This document shows, piece after piece, positions 1 to 5,738 of a stretch of 13,228 nt of DNA. The notes under the pieces were generated by a model that searched no databases, was not told the DNA's origin, and saw only the letters and a program-made list of their open reading frames with translations. A program made the translations under genes and the position numbers. Source of the stretch: CAYRIY01 sp964424335 (GTDB lineage Bacteria > Bacillota > Limnochordia > DTU080 > RSA5); contig CAYRIY010000096.1 of the NCBI GenBank assembly GCA_964424335.1, positions 1 through 13,228 of the forward strand. Reading direction: 5' to 3'. Every line of letters starts with the position of its first letter. Positions within the stretch are counted from its first letter, which is position 1.

Positions 1-1
1 C

Positions 2-349
2 GACACCAAGCATCCGGAAGAGGCGACGCGATTTCTCACATTCTTGATCGGTGAGGAAGTGGCTGAACTGTTTGTCCGTCGCCGGCATATCGGAGTGCCG
101 ATGCACAGGGGCGTCGTCTTGCAAATGCTAGACAGTATGTTCGGAGACATTCCGATCTCGGACAAGATGGTTTGGATCGAGGCAATGGAGCACACTCGGC
201 GTGTGCCGTTCACCTCCAACTGGACGGAAATTGTTCGTGTGACCAATGAAGAGTTGCTCAAGATCGCGAACAATGAAAGCACCCCGAGGGCTGTAGCGGA
301 CGAGATCGCAAGGCGCACCAACCTGCTTTTGGCGGGGCTGTCCAACTAG
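2..349 (+). CDS. C-terminal end of an ABC transporter solute-binding protein (partial)
   Basis: The reading frame is open from the left window edge, so the start and most of the gene are missing; about 115 residues remain. The segment beginning KHPEEATRFLTFLIGEEVAE is the usual late helix of family 1 extracellular solute-binding proteins (sugar type), where 'hPe.A..F..fl...e' is typical, and the tail ends in a helical stretch as in that family. The likely role is capture of a sugar or oligosaccharide outside the membrane for an ABC importer. The substrate cannot be read from this fragment. It is closed by an intrinsic terminator about 30 bases downstream, so it is the last gene of its transcription unit. 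It is not the same gene as the complete solute-binding protein at 5739. Confidence 0.7.
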   Translation, partial: DTKHPEEATRFLTFLIGEEVAELFVRRRHIGVPMHRGVVLQMLDSMFGDIPISDKMVWIEAMEHTRRVPFTSNWTEIVRVTNEELLKIANNESTPRAVADEIARRTNLLLAGLSN

Positions 350-381
350 GGCGGAAATTGATTCGCAATTACAAAACATGC

Positions 382-421
382 AAAGGCCAGTAGGTGGCGT
401 TTCGCTTATTGGCCTTTTTTC
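382..421 (+). terminator. Intrinsic terminator after the solute-binding protein gene
   Basis: AAAGGCCA at 382-389 pairs with TGGCCTTT at 410-417. The stem extends by a G-U pair and two more pairs to 392/407, leaving a loop of about 14 bases. The right arm runs into a T-tract (415-420). This is a classical Rho-independent terminator for the partial gene upstream. The rest of the gap up to 592 shows no other clear feature; I found no convincing -35/-10 pair for the next gene. Confidence 0.85.
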
Positions 422-592
422 GCTGCAAGTCGGTGTAGAGCATGCGTATCGTGACTTTGTAACAGGGAAATGTTGGATTTGGAGGAAGATTTACCCAGTC
501 GTTGAACAGTAAGCCATACTCGGAGTTTGGTCGCAGGCCGTGAGCTCAGTTTGCGGCCATGCAGAGTCAAACTAGATAGGGGGTTTCACAAA

Positions 593-1318
593 ATGGAGGA
601 AGCAAGACAGATCCCGAACACGGAGGACGATCGCAAGATCCCGATCACACAGGAACCGGAATGGGCAGACAGCGAGGAAGCGGTAAGGGCGGCGATCGAA
701 AGCGCTCCCCAGGAGCCTGGTGACGGGCCCCAAGTCGCCGACGCTGGGATGGTCCTCAAGGCCATCTCTGCGGTCGCCGCCGGCGCCGGCGCGTTGTCAG
801 GCCTAATTGGACAGTTGTTAAATGCAATCGGATCGGCTCAGCGCAGGCTCGCCATCGGCATCAACAATCACACAGACAACAAGTTGACGAAGCCGAAGTT
901 CTACATCTTCTCCGGGAAGATCGAGGCAGTGTCTTTGGAGGTGGGTGGGAAGCTATGCGGAGCCATCGGAGCGTCCAAGACCGCCGGCCCGGTGGCTCGG
1001 GGGGCCGTGGGGGTCGTCAGCTTCGATATCGAAGGGACCCCACACCGACTCGCCATCATGTACTCCGTCCCCTTCGACTACAACCTGTACTCGAACTGGT
1101 TCAAGCTTGGGATCATCTCCAAGAACATCGAGACCAACCACGACCTGTATGACGACATGTACTACGATCGGGGCAAGTTGACATCAGGTTATGCCGCCAA
1201 AGCCGACAAAGGATATGCCGAATGGCATGTCACCAAGGACGGTATCACATATCATCTGGAAGGTGTTATGGGGAACGGCGGCGTGGCGACGATGAACACT
1301 TCACTGAAGATCAAATAA
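593..1318 (+). CDS. Actinoporin-like pore-forming protein (bacterial)
   Basis: The product has 241 residues. ATG at 593 is chosen because AGGGGG at 578-583 sits 9 bases upstream; a TTG at 527 in the same frame has no such site. Residues 1-48 are acidic and Pro-rich with no signal peptide. Residues 49-82 are small and hydrophobic (Ala/Gly/Leu/Ile), like the N-terminal pore-forming helix of actinoporins. From RRLAIGINN (84-92) onward the protein follows equinatoxin II: SGK around 107, GPVARGAVGVV (132-142), SVPFDYNLYSNWF (158-170), LYDDMYYD (185-192), and a final beta strand ending in SLKIK. By my recalled equinatoxin numbering the phosphocholine-pocket residues S54, V87, S105, P107, Y113, Y133, Y137 and Y138 correspond to S107, V139, S158, P160, Y166, Y186, Y190 and Y191. 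Trp112 is Leu165. The RGD motif is absent. The family makes membrane pores after binding phosphocholine/sphingomyelin; target, export route and activity here are unknown. The gene stands alone between two terminators. Confidence 0.8.
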   Translation: MEEARQIPNTEDDRKIPITQEPEWADSEEAVRAAIESAPQEPGDGPQVADAGMVLKAISAVAAGAGALSGLIGQLLNAIGSAQRRLAIGINNHTDNKLTKPKFYIFSGKIEAVSLEVGGKLCGAIGASKTAGPVARGAVGVVSFDIEGTPHRLAIMYSVPFDYNLYSNWFKLGIISKNIETNHDLYDDMYYDRGKLTSGYAAKADKGYAEWHVTKDGITYHLEGVMGNGGVATMNTSLKIK

Positions 1319-1350
1319 GCTATAGATCTCGATTCCCCACAAATGCACGA

Positions 1351-1411
1351 AGAAAGGGGGCTCCTTCGATCCGGACAGGCATACCGGCGCGAAGGAGCCC
1401 CTTCTATTTGA
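1351..1411. terminator. Long, probably bidirectional terminator between convergent genes
   Basis: GGGGCTCCTTCG at 1357-1368 pairs perfectly with CGAAGGAGCCCC at 1390-1401, flanked by A-rich bases on the left and TTCTATTTG on the right. The loop contains a smaller CCGG/CCGG pairing (1371-1374 with 1384-1387). It lies between the end of the actinoporin-like gene (plus) and the end of the hydrolase gene (minus), where a shared terminator would be expected. Confidence 0.85.
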
Positions 1412-1462
1412 TTCATGCACGGCGAGAACTGGCGCTTTCCGGCAGGCTGCGAGCGGTCTGCA

Positions 1463-2638
1463 TTACAGGTGCTCGTCGAACCAAGAAATCGCCGCCTCTT
1501 GAATATCCGCGTCGTAACAATGATCCTTTGGCGGCGTCAGGGAGCAGAATCGCTCGGGACAGCCGGCCCATTCATAACCCAGACGAATCTGGCGCTCCGC
1601 CTCTTCGTACCCCTTGGGATCAAACAGCGGGTCCTCGGTTCCGACCACCACCATGCTCGCGACCGGTGCGCTCATGATCGGCAGATCCGGTAGGTCGAGG
1701 CGATTCCAGACGCCGGGGAGGAGCGCAAACGTCCCGACGGCGCCCATGTTGTAGAGCTGCTGATGATCGCCTGAAGTCATCCACCCGACGCTCACCGAGG
1801 CGCGGATGCGGGGATCGAGCGCCGCCAAGAAGTTGGTCCGCCAAGCCCCGACTGAGAGTCCCGTGCACCCGATGCGATTGGGGTCGACCTCTTTGCGACT
1901 CAAAAGAAAGTCGACACAGCGACTGTCGTCCCAAAAGAACACGCCCATCCACGTTGTGCCGGCCCAATTGAATTGGCGAACGGCATGATACAGATGGTCT
2001 CTTGAATGGGCGACGTCGTGCAGCGCCATAAATTCCTCCTCGCCCAGCGTGTACGGATCCAGTTGTTCGGGAAGGCCCCCATAGCCGAGGGGGATGCGCG
2101 GCCCGAAGTGAAACGCGTCGATGACGATGACTGCATATCCTCGCTTAACAAATTCCTCGGCCAGGTATTTGCCGCTGTAATACGTCTCACGGTGTTTTTT
2201 CAGGATGGGATGGTCCCGCCCGGTGGGCACGATTCGATCTTTGCCAAAGAGCATCGGACCGCCCCAGGCGTGTGCGACGACCAGGCCGGGCACGGGGTAC
2301 GAAACGCCGGTCGGCAACAAGAAGTAACCTTCGACTCGAAACCAAGGCGTCGTGTTGAACTCGACGGTCTCGATGACGTAGCCGTCACGCTCTTCACGAG
2401 CTTTGATGGTGGTCTTTAGGTCCAAGGGCCCGGGATTGTAGTGGAGCCCGTCCCGCAGGAACCGCTGCGCCAGGCCTTTCCACTCCCAAAACGAGTGGCT
2501 GGGATGGGCTGCGCGCCATACTTCGGCGTTCAGATCGAGTGGGCGGTGGTCTCGGATGTTTCGTATCACCGCTTCGAGGCTGCCATATTGCGTCCGGGGC
2601 TCACGTTGTATGGTCAATTCGTGGATCGATGGTCTCAT
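1463..2638 (-). CDS. Alpha/beta hydrolase, acetyl-xylan-esterase / abhydrolase_7-like
   Basis: The product has 391 residues. The start MRPSIHEL (ATG at 2638) is preceded by a GGAGGAAGAG stretch (2655-2646) and preferred over an upstream extension. A helical N-terminal region (1-90) precedes the hydrolase fold: strand/oxyanion region PGLVVAHAWGG (117-127), helix and strand GYAVIVIDAFHFGPR (167-181), nucleophile elbow GLSVGAWR (260-267) with Ser262, acid motif GTEDPLFDP (333-341) with probable Asp336, and PKDHCYD with His373. The triad is therefore complete. The GxSxGxxR elbow and the N-terminal extension fit carbohydrate esterase-like hydrolases that remove acyl groups from sugars or small esters. 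No signal peptide is seen, so a cytoplasmic site is likely. It lies 152 bases downstream of the GT29-like gene on the same strand, possibly co-transcribed. The exact substrate is unknown. Confidence 0.8.
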   Translation of the reverse strand: MRPSIHELTIQREPRTQYGSLEAVIRNIRDHRPLDLNAEVWRAAHPSHSFWEWKGLAQRFLRDGLHYNPGPLDLKTTIKAREERDGYVIETVEFNTTPWFRVEGYFLLPTGVSYPVPGLVVAHAWGGPMLFGKDRIVPTGRDHPILKKHRETYYSGKYLAEEFVKRGYAVIVIDAFHFGPRIPLGYGGLPEQLDPYTLGEEEFMALHDVAHSRDHLYHAVRQFNWAGTTWMGVFFWDDSRCVDFLLSRKEVDPNRIGCTGLSVGAWRTNFLAALDPRIRASVSVGWMTSGDHQQLYNMGAVGTFALLPGVWNRLDLPDLPIMSAPVASMVVVGTEDPLFDPKGYEEAERQIRLGYEWAGCPERFCSLTPPKDHCYDADIQEAAISWFDEHL

Positions 2639-2790
2639 GTAGCGTCTCTTCCTCCGGCGAGGAGAACTAATGGACTGGGGCGCCACGGCGTGCAAGGCCG
2701 AGTCCCACACTCGCCGGGAACTTCCTTCAATGTCGGTGCTCGTCAGCCCTGTCGTCTGCCGCCTCTTTTTCGACGCTACCTTTTTCGCTG

Positions 2791-3474
2791 CTACCTTCGT
2801 TTGCGCTTTCGCTTTTGCATGTGCTTTTGAAGGATGCGCTCGATAAACGGATCGACCTCGAGGCGGCGCTCGCGCCTAAGCAACTTGGCCAGGTACGTCT
2901 TGTGCCGGCGCTGGTTGTGATGACTGAGCGCGCTTTTGATATAGCGCGATTTGTATTTGGGATAGTTCAAGTACGGGGTCTCGTAAAAGCTGAATCCAGT
3001 CACGTACAGCTTAGCAATCGGATATCGGAGCAGGTCGACGATCGCGATGATCCCGCCGTTGGCGCTCCCAACGTGGGGCCGCACTCGCTTTTTGACGGAG
3101 AGCGGCACGGCTCGAAACCGCACGAGACGGCGGCTCACGTTGCGCACCTGACGTTGTCGGCGGCGATACCTTGCGCGCACGGCCGGATGCGTCGAGACGA
3201 TCCACTTTAGGCCGCCTTCGCGCATGCGGGCGACGTCAGCCCTGCGGAACCGTTGCTTTTTGGGGTTCAAGTTGTGATACAGGATGTCGGTGCGCGTGCC
3301 AACGTCTTCTTTCAAGCGTGCGGGTAGCGGCAGCGCGTGATTGATCCGCACGACGACGTCGTGCCCGTCGATCAACGGCCCCATTCCTTGCCCTTTGAGC
3401 GTGTCCGCGGGGCCGACGAGCGCTACCGTCTTTCCGATGAGGTAATCTTTATATTTTGACAATGGTGAATGCAC
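2791..3474 (-). CDS. Glycosyltransferase family 29 (sialyltransferase-like) protein
   Basis: The product has 227 residues from a GTG start at 3474. A TTG four codons later (3462) has a better-spaced AGGGGTG site and may be the real start. The N-terminus holds a sialylmotif-L-like stretch: KTVALVGPADTLKGQGMG (15-32) followed by IDGHDVVVRINHA (35-47), then GTRTDILYHN (59-68). A sialylmotif-S-like stretch follows, GSANGGIIAIVDLL (136-149) and KLYVTGFSFYE (155-165). His185/186 and His191 lie where the VS motif would be. GT29 enzymes use CMP-activated sugars (sialic acid, or Kdo in plants). There is no membrane anchor, unlike animal Golgi members. The C-terminus is very basic (KRKRKRR). No CMP-sugar synthesis genes are nearby, so donor and acceptor are unknown. 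Membership of the fold is fairly secure; sialyl transfer itself is not shown. Confidence 0.72.
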   Translation of the reverse strand: MHSPLSKYKDYLIGKTVALVGPADTLKGQGMGPLIDGHDVVVRINHALPLPARLKEDVGTRTDILYHNLNPKKQRFRRADVARMREGGLKWIVSTHPAVRARYRRRQRQVRNVSRRLVRFRAVPLSVKKRVRPHVGSANGGIIAIVDLLRYPIAKLYVTGFSFYETPYLNYPKYKSRYIKSALSHHNQRRHKTYLAKLLRRERRLEVDPFIERILQKHMQKRKRKRR

Positions 3475-3871
3475 CCCTGATTTACATCGTGCTCTCCACT
3501 TGAAAATCCGACTTGCTGCCGTCCCCCCTTGCCGCCCAATTGGGTCAGCGATGCCGGCCCGCTAGGATATTCGTCCGCTCGTGGCTTAGTCGGGCGATAA
3601 GGTCGGCCGGTCGAGGGGGAGACTCCGTTGTCATCATAGTTTTGGGTCTTTTTTAAGGTCATGAGAAAGAAGTCGCTTTTGGGCCGCAGGAATGCATCGA
3701 TACGGCTAAAGACGCCGGTCAAACTTAAGCTGGGCATTCGGACCTCGGCTACCCTTGATCTCTTGCCTGCACGGCGGAGGGGAAGGGGGAGGAGCAGGGC
3801 TTGACGTATACCTCATCTCACCAGACGAGTCGCTCTGGATTACTTGCGCTGTTTCAAAGGAGGCCTCGACC
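3475..3871. other. Intergenic region between divergent genes
   Basis: This region of about 400 bases separates the minus-strand GT29-like gene from the plus-strand sulfatase unit. It holds the inverted repeat copy at 3497-3628. The remainder includes a TTGACG at 3801-3806 without a convincing -10 partner. ORFs that cross it look spurious. Promoters for both directions must lie here, but I cannot place them with confidence. Confidence 0.5.
3497..3628 (-). repeat. Diverged inverted copy of the ~130-base structured repeat
   Basis: Read on the minus strand, this stretch matches the element at 13050-13178. Over the core (3587 down to 3528 against 13092-13151) 52 of 60 bases are identical without gaps, starting AAGCCACGAGCGG. 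Both ends also match: GGAGTC at 3626-3621, and CGGATTTTCAA at 3510-3500, followed by TGGAG as in the tandem copy start. The central hairpin GGGCCGGC-atc-GCTGACCC is kept with one mismatch and one wobble. Confidence 0.85.
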
Positions 3872-3931
3872 ATGATTCGAGATCGAGTCATGTTGATATC
3901 ACACGAGGTAAGTCGAGCTCGATGTACATGA
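3872..3931 (+). CDS. Possible 19-residue leader peptide upstream of the sulfatase
   Basis: ATG at 3872 follows AAAGGAGG (3856-3863) at ideal spacing and opens a 19-codon frame, MIRDRVMLISHEVSRARCT. Its TGA (3929-3931) runs straight into TAGGAGG, the ribosome site of the sulfatase gene, so termination would release ribosomes on the next initiation site. This arrangement would allow translational coupling to the weak TTG start downstream. The peptide has no recognisable similarity and no run of identical regulatory codons, so an attenuator role is not indicated. Expression is unproven. Confidence 0.4.
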   Translation: MIRDRVMLISHEVSRARCT

Positions 3932-3946
3932 TAGGAGGAAAATCGA

Positions 3947-5344
3947 TTGGCACGGAACGATCGACCCAATGTACTTTGGATATGCACGGATCAGCAGCGG
4001 TACGATACGATTCACGCCCTGGGCAATCCGCATATCCGCACGCCCAACATCGATCGATTGGTTAGGGAGGGTGTAGCCTTCACCCACGCCTTTTGCCAGG
4101 CGCCGATCTGCACGCCGAGCCGGGCGAGCTTTCTCACCGGAAAGTACCCGAGCACCGTGCATGCCTGCATGAACGGCAACGATCGCTGGGCCGACGCCGC
4201 ACCCCTCGTCACAAAGCTCCTCGCTGATGCCGGATACGACTGCGGCCTCGCGGGAAAACTGCACCTCTCGCATTTCCAGCCCTATGAGGTGCGATTTGAT
4301 GACGGGTACCGAGTCTTTCACTGGAGTCACGACTCGCGGGACAACACGCCCGAGCGGCACGAATACGCGGCGTGGACCGAAAGCATGGGCTATCCGCTCC
4401 GCGAGTTGCGCAAGGACCCTGCCGCCATCCCTGCGAGACTGCATCAAACTACGTGGTGCGCCGATCGGGCGATTGAGTTCATCGAGTCGCACGGCCCGGG
4501 CGAGCCCTGGCTGATGAGCGTCAACCCGTTTGACCCGCACGCCCCTTTTGACCCCCCGCAAGAATACTTGGACCGGTACGATCCGGCGGCCATGCCTGAG
4601 CCCCTTTTTCGGGAGTCGGACCTCGACGCACAGCAGCGCCTTAGTGGCGTTCAGTTTCAAAACCCGGTACGCCGACCCGAGGAGTTTGCCGTCAAAGAAG
4701 TGGTCGCTGCCTACTATGCGATGATCGAGCTGATCGACGAGAATGTCGGCAGGATGCTCGAGGCGCTCGAGCGGACCGGGCAGCGGGAAAATACGATCGT
4801 CATCTTTACGAGCGATCACGGTGAAATGCTGGGAGATCACGGGCTATTGCTCAAGGGATGCCGGTTTTACGAAGGTCTGGTACGCGTGCCGCTCATCATC
4901 TCCATGCCGGGCACGATCTTGCAAGGGGTCACGAGCGACGCTCTGGTAGAGCTCGTCGACATCATGCCTACGTTGATGGAGATGTGTGGTGAGGAGATTC
5001 CGGCTGGGACTCAAGGGCGCTCCCTCGCGCCGATGCTGACGGGCCGAGCGCCGCTCGACCACCATCGCGAGTACGTACGGTGCGAGTATTACAACGCCCT
5101 GCCACCGGAGGGAGAACCGGCCTATGCGACGATGATCCGGGACCGACGGTATAAGCTCGTCGTATATCACGGACACGAGCTCGGCGAACTCTTCGATCTC
5201 GAAAACGATCCGGGTGAATTTGTAAACCTGTGGGAGAATCCCGACTACGCCACGGTGCGGTTTGATCTGATGAAGCGAAGCTTTGACGCCTTGGCCTTTG
5301 CGGTCGACGTCGGGCCGCCGCGGCGACCGCGCACGGACGTGTAG
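3947..5344 (+). CDS. Sulfatase (formylglycine-dependent, Cys type)
   Basis: The product has 465 residues. The TTG start at 3947 is chosen because AGGAGG at 3933-3938 lies 8 bases upstream. It hydrolyses a sulfate ester, probably in the cytoplasm since there is no signal peptide. Features are the N-terminal RPNVLWICTDQQ strand with metal ligand Asp15, TPNIDRL (32-38), the sulfatase signature CTPSRASFLTGKYPS (55-69) with Cys55 as the formylglycine precursor and Arg59, GKLHL (103-107) with Lys104/His106, DPHAP with His198, and TSDHGEMLGDHG (288-299) with metal ligands Asp290/His291. The C-terminal subdomain ends with the LFDLENDPGEFVNL stretch common in these enzymes. The length is normal. Some relatives are phosphonate or phosphate monoester hydrolases, so sulfate is likely but not certain. 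It is separated from the next gene by about 400 bases and may have its own promoter. Confidence 0.9.
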   Translation: MARNDRPNVLWICTDQQRYDTIHALGNPHIRTPNIDRLVREGVAFTHAFCQAPICTPSRASFLTGKYPSTVHACMNGNDRWADAAPLVTKLLADAGYDCGLAGKLHLSHFQPYEVRFDDGYRVFHWSHDSRDNTPERHEYAAWTESMGYPLRELRKDPAAIPARLHQTTWCADRAIEFIESHGPGEPWLMSVNPFDPHAPFDPPQEYLDRYDPAAMPEPLFRESDLDAQQRLSGVQFQNPVRRPEEFAVKEVVAAYYAMIELIDENVGRMLEALERTGQRENTIVIFTSDHGEMLGDHGLLLKGCRFYEGLVRVPLIISMPGTILQGVTSDALVELVDIMPTLMEMCGEEIPAGTQGRSLAPMLTGRAPLDHHREYVRCEYYNALPPEGEPAYATMIRDRRYKLVVYHGHELGELFDLENDPGEFVNLWENPDYATVRFDLMKRSFDALAFAVDVGPPRRPRTDV

Positions 5345-5489
5345 GACGAATTAGGACGCTTAACGCTATGAGGTGAGGCCGCAGGAGATGCGAGGAAGGC
5401 GCCGACGACGACGCCATCGCTTACAGTCCCCACAAAATGATTGCTAGGATAAAGCAAACAAAGATGCGGTAGCTTAGGAATGTCCGGAA

Positions 5490-5541
5490 GGCCGGGGTAA
5501 GAACAGGAGCGAAGAGGCAATTTGGCCAGTTTACCCCGGCC
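5490..5541. repeat. Inverted repeat / hairpin with 30-base loop
   Basis: GGCCGGGGTAA (5490-5500) is the exact reverse complement of TTACCCCGGCC (5531-5541). There is no T-tract directly after it, so it is not a classic terminator for the sulfatase gene about 150 bases upstream. It could be a structured RNA, a protein site or a dispersed repeat; only one copy is visible in the window. Confidence 0.6.
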
Positions 5542-5577
5542 CTCTGGGGCAAGCTGCCTTTGGTCCCAACAAAACAA

Positions 5578-5605
5578 TTGATTCACTAAAGTAATGTGTG
5601 ATAAT
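5578..5605 (+). promoter_or_regulatory. Candidate sigma-A-type promoter with extended -10
   Basis: TTGATT (5578-5583) and GATAAT (5600-5605) are 16 bases apart, and TG at 5597-5598 gives an extended -10. The surrounding bases are AT-rich compared with the rest of the window. It would start transcription near 5612, about 125 bases before the solute-binding protein gene, giving a long 5' leader. Confidence 0.5.
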
Positions 5606-5738
5606 GTGGAGTTGCAATCACGGACCAATTAGTGGAGCAAGTGTAGGAGGGATCCAGGAAAACCTCAGTTTGGCGCTGTCGCTTTTGTAAAACAAGTTGT
5701 TCTGGGGACGGAAGTCAGATTTTGAGTGAGAAAGGCGG

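Larger units (their letters stand above)
5345..5738. other. Intergenic region with long hairpin and promoter candidate
   Basis: No gene is supported here. The first part contains an 11-base perfect inverted repeat (5490-5500 with 5531-5541). The next part contains the promoter candidate at 5578-5605. AGGAGG at 5645-5650 is not followed by a usable start codon. AACAAGTTGTT (5691-5701) is a small perfect palindrome that could be an operator or chance. Confidence 0.5.

Noticed and set aside
527..592. Longer start (TTG 527) for the actinoporin-like protein, as a possible signal peptide
   Set aside because: The extra 22 residues are charged and not signal-like, and the ATG at 593 has a well-spaced AGGGGG site.
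3423..3737. Minus-strand ORF and a matching plus-strand frame at 12942-13154 sharing a PSGPASL peptide
   Set aside because: Both come from the repeat. Most differences between copies change the amino acid and hairpins are kept, so the shared peptide reflects a structured repeat and not a protein.
4040..4061. 22 identical bases in both sulfatase genes (also 7416-7437)
   Set aside because: They encode the conserved TPNIDRL motif; the rest of the genes is diverged, so it is not evidence of recent duplication or a recombination site.
3899..4840. Long minus-strand ORF opposite the first sulfatase gene
   Set aside because: It is a shadow of a clear sulfatase gene with catalytic motifs; its translation has no family features.
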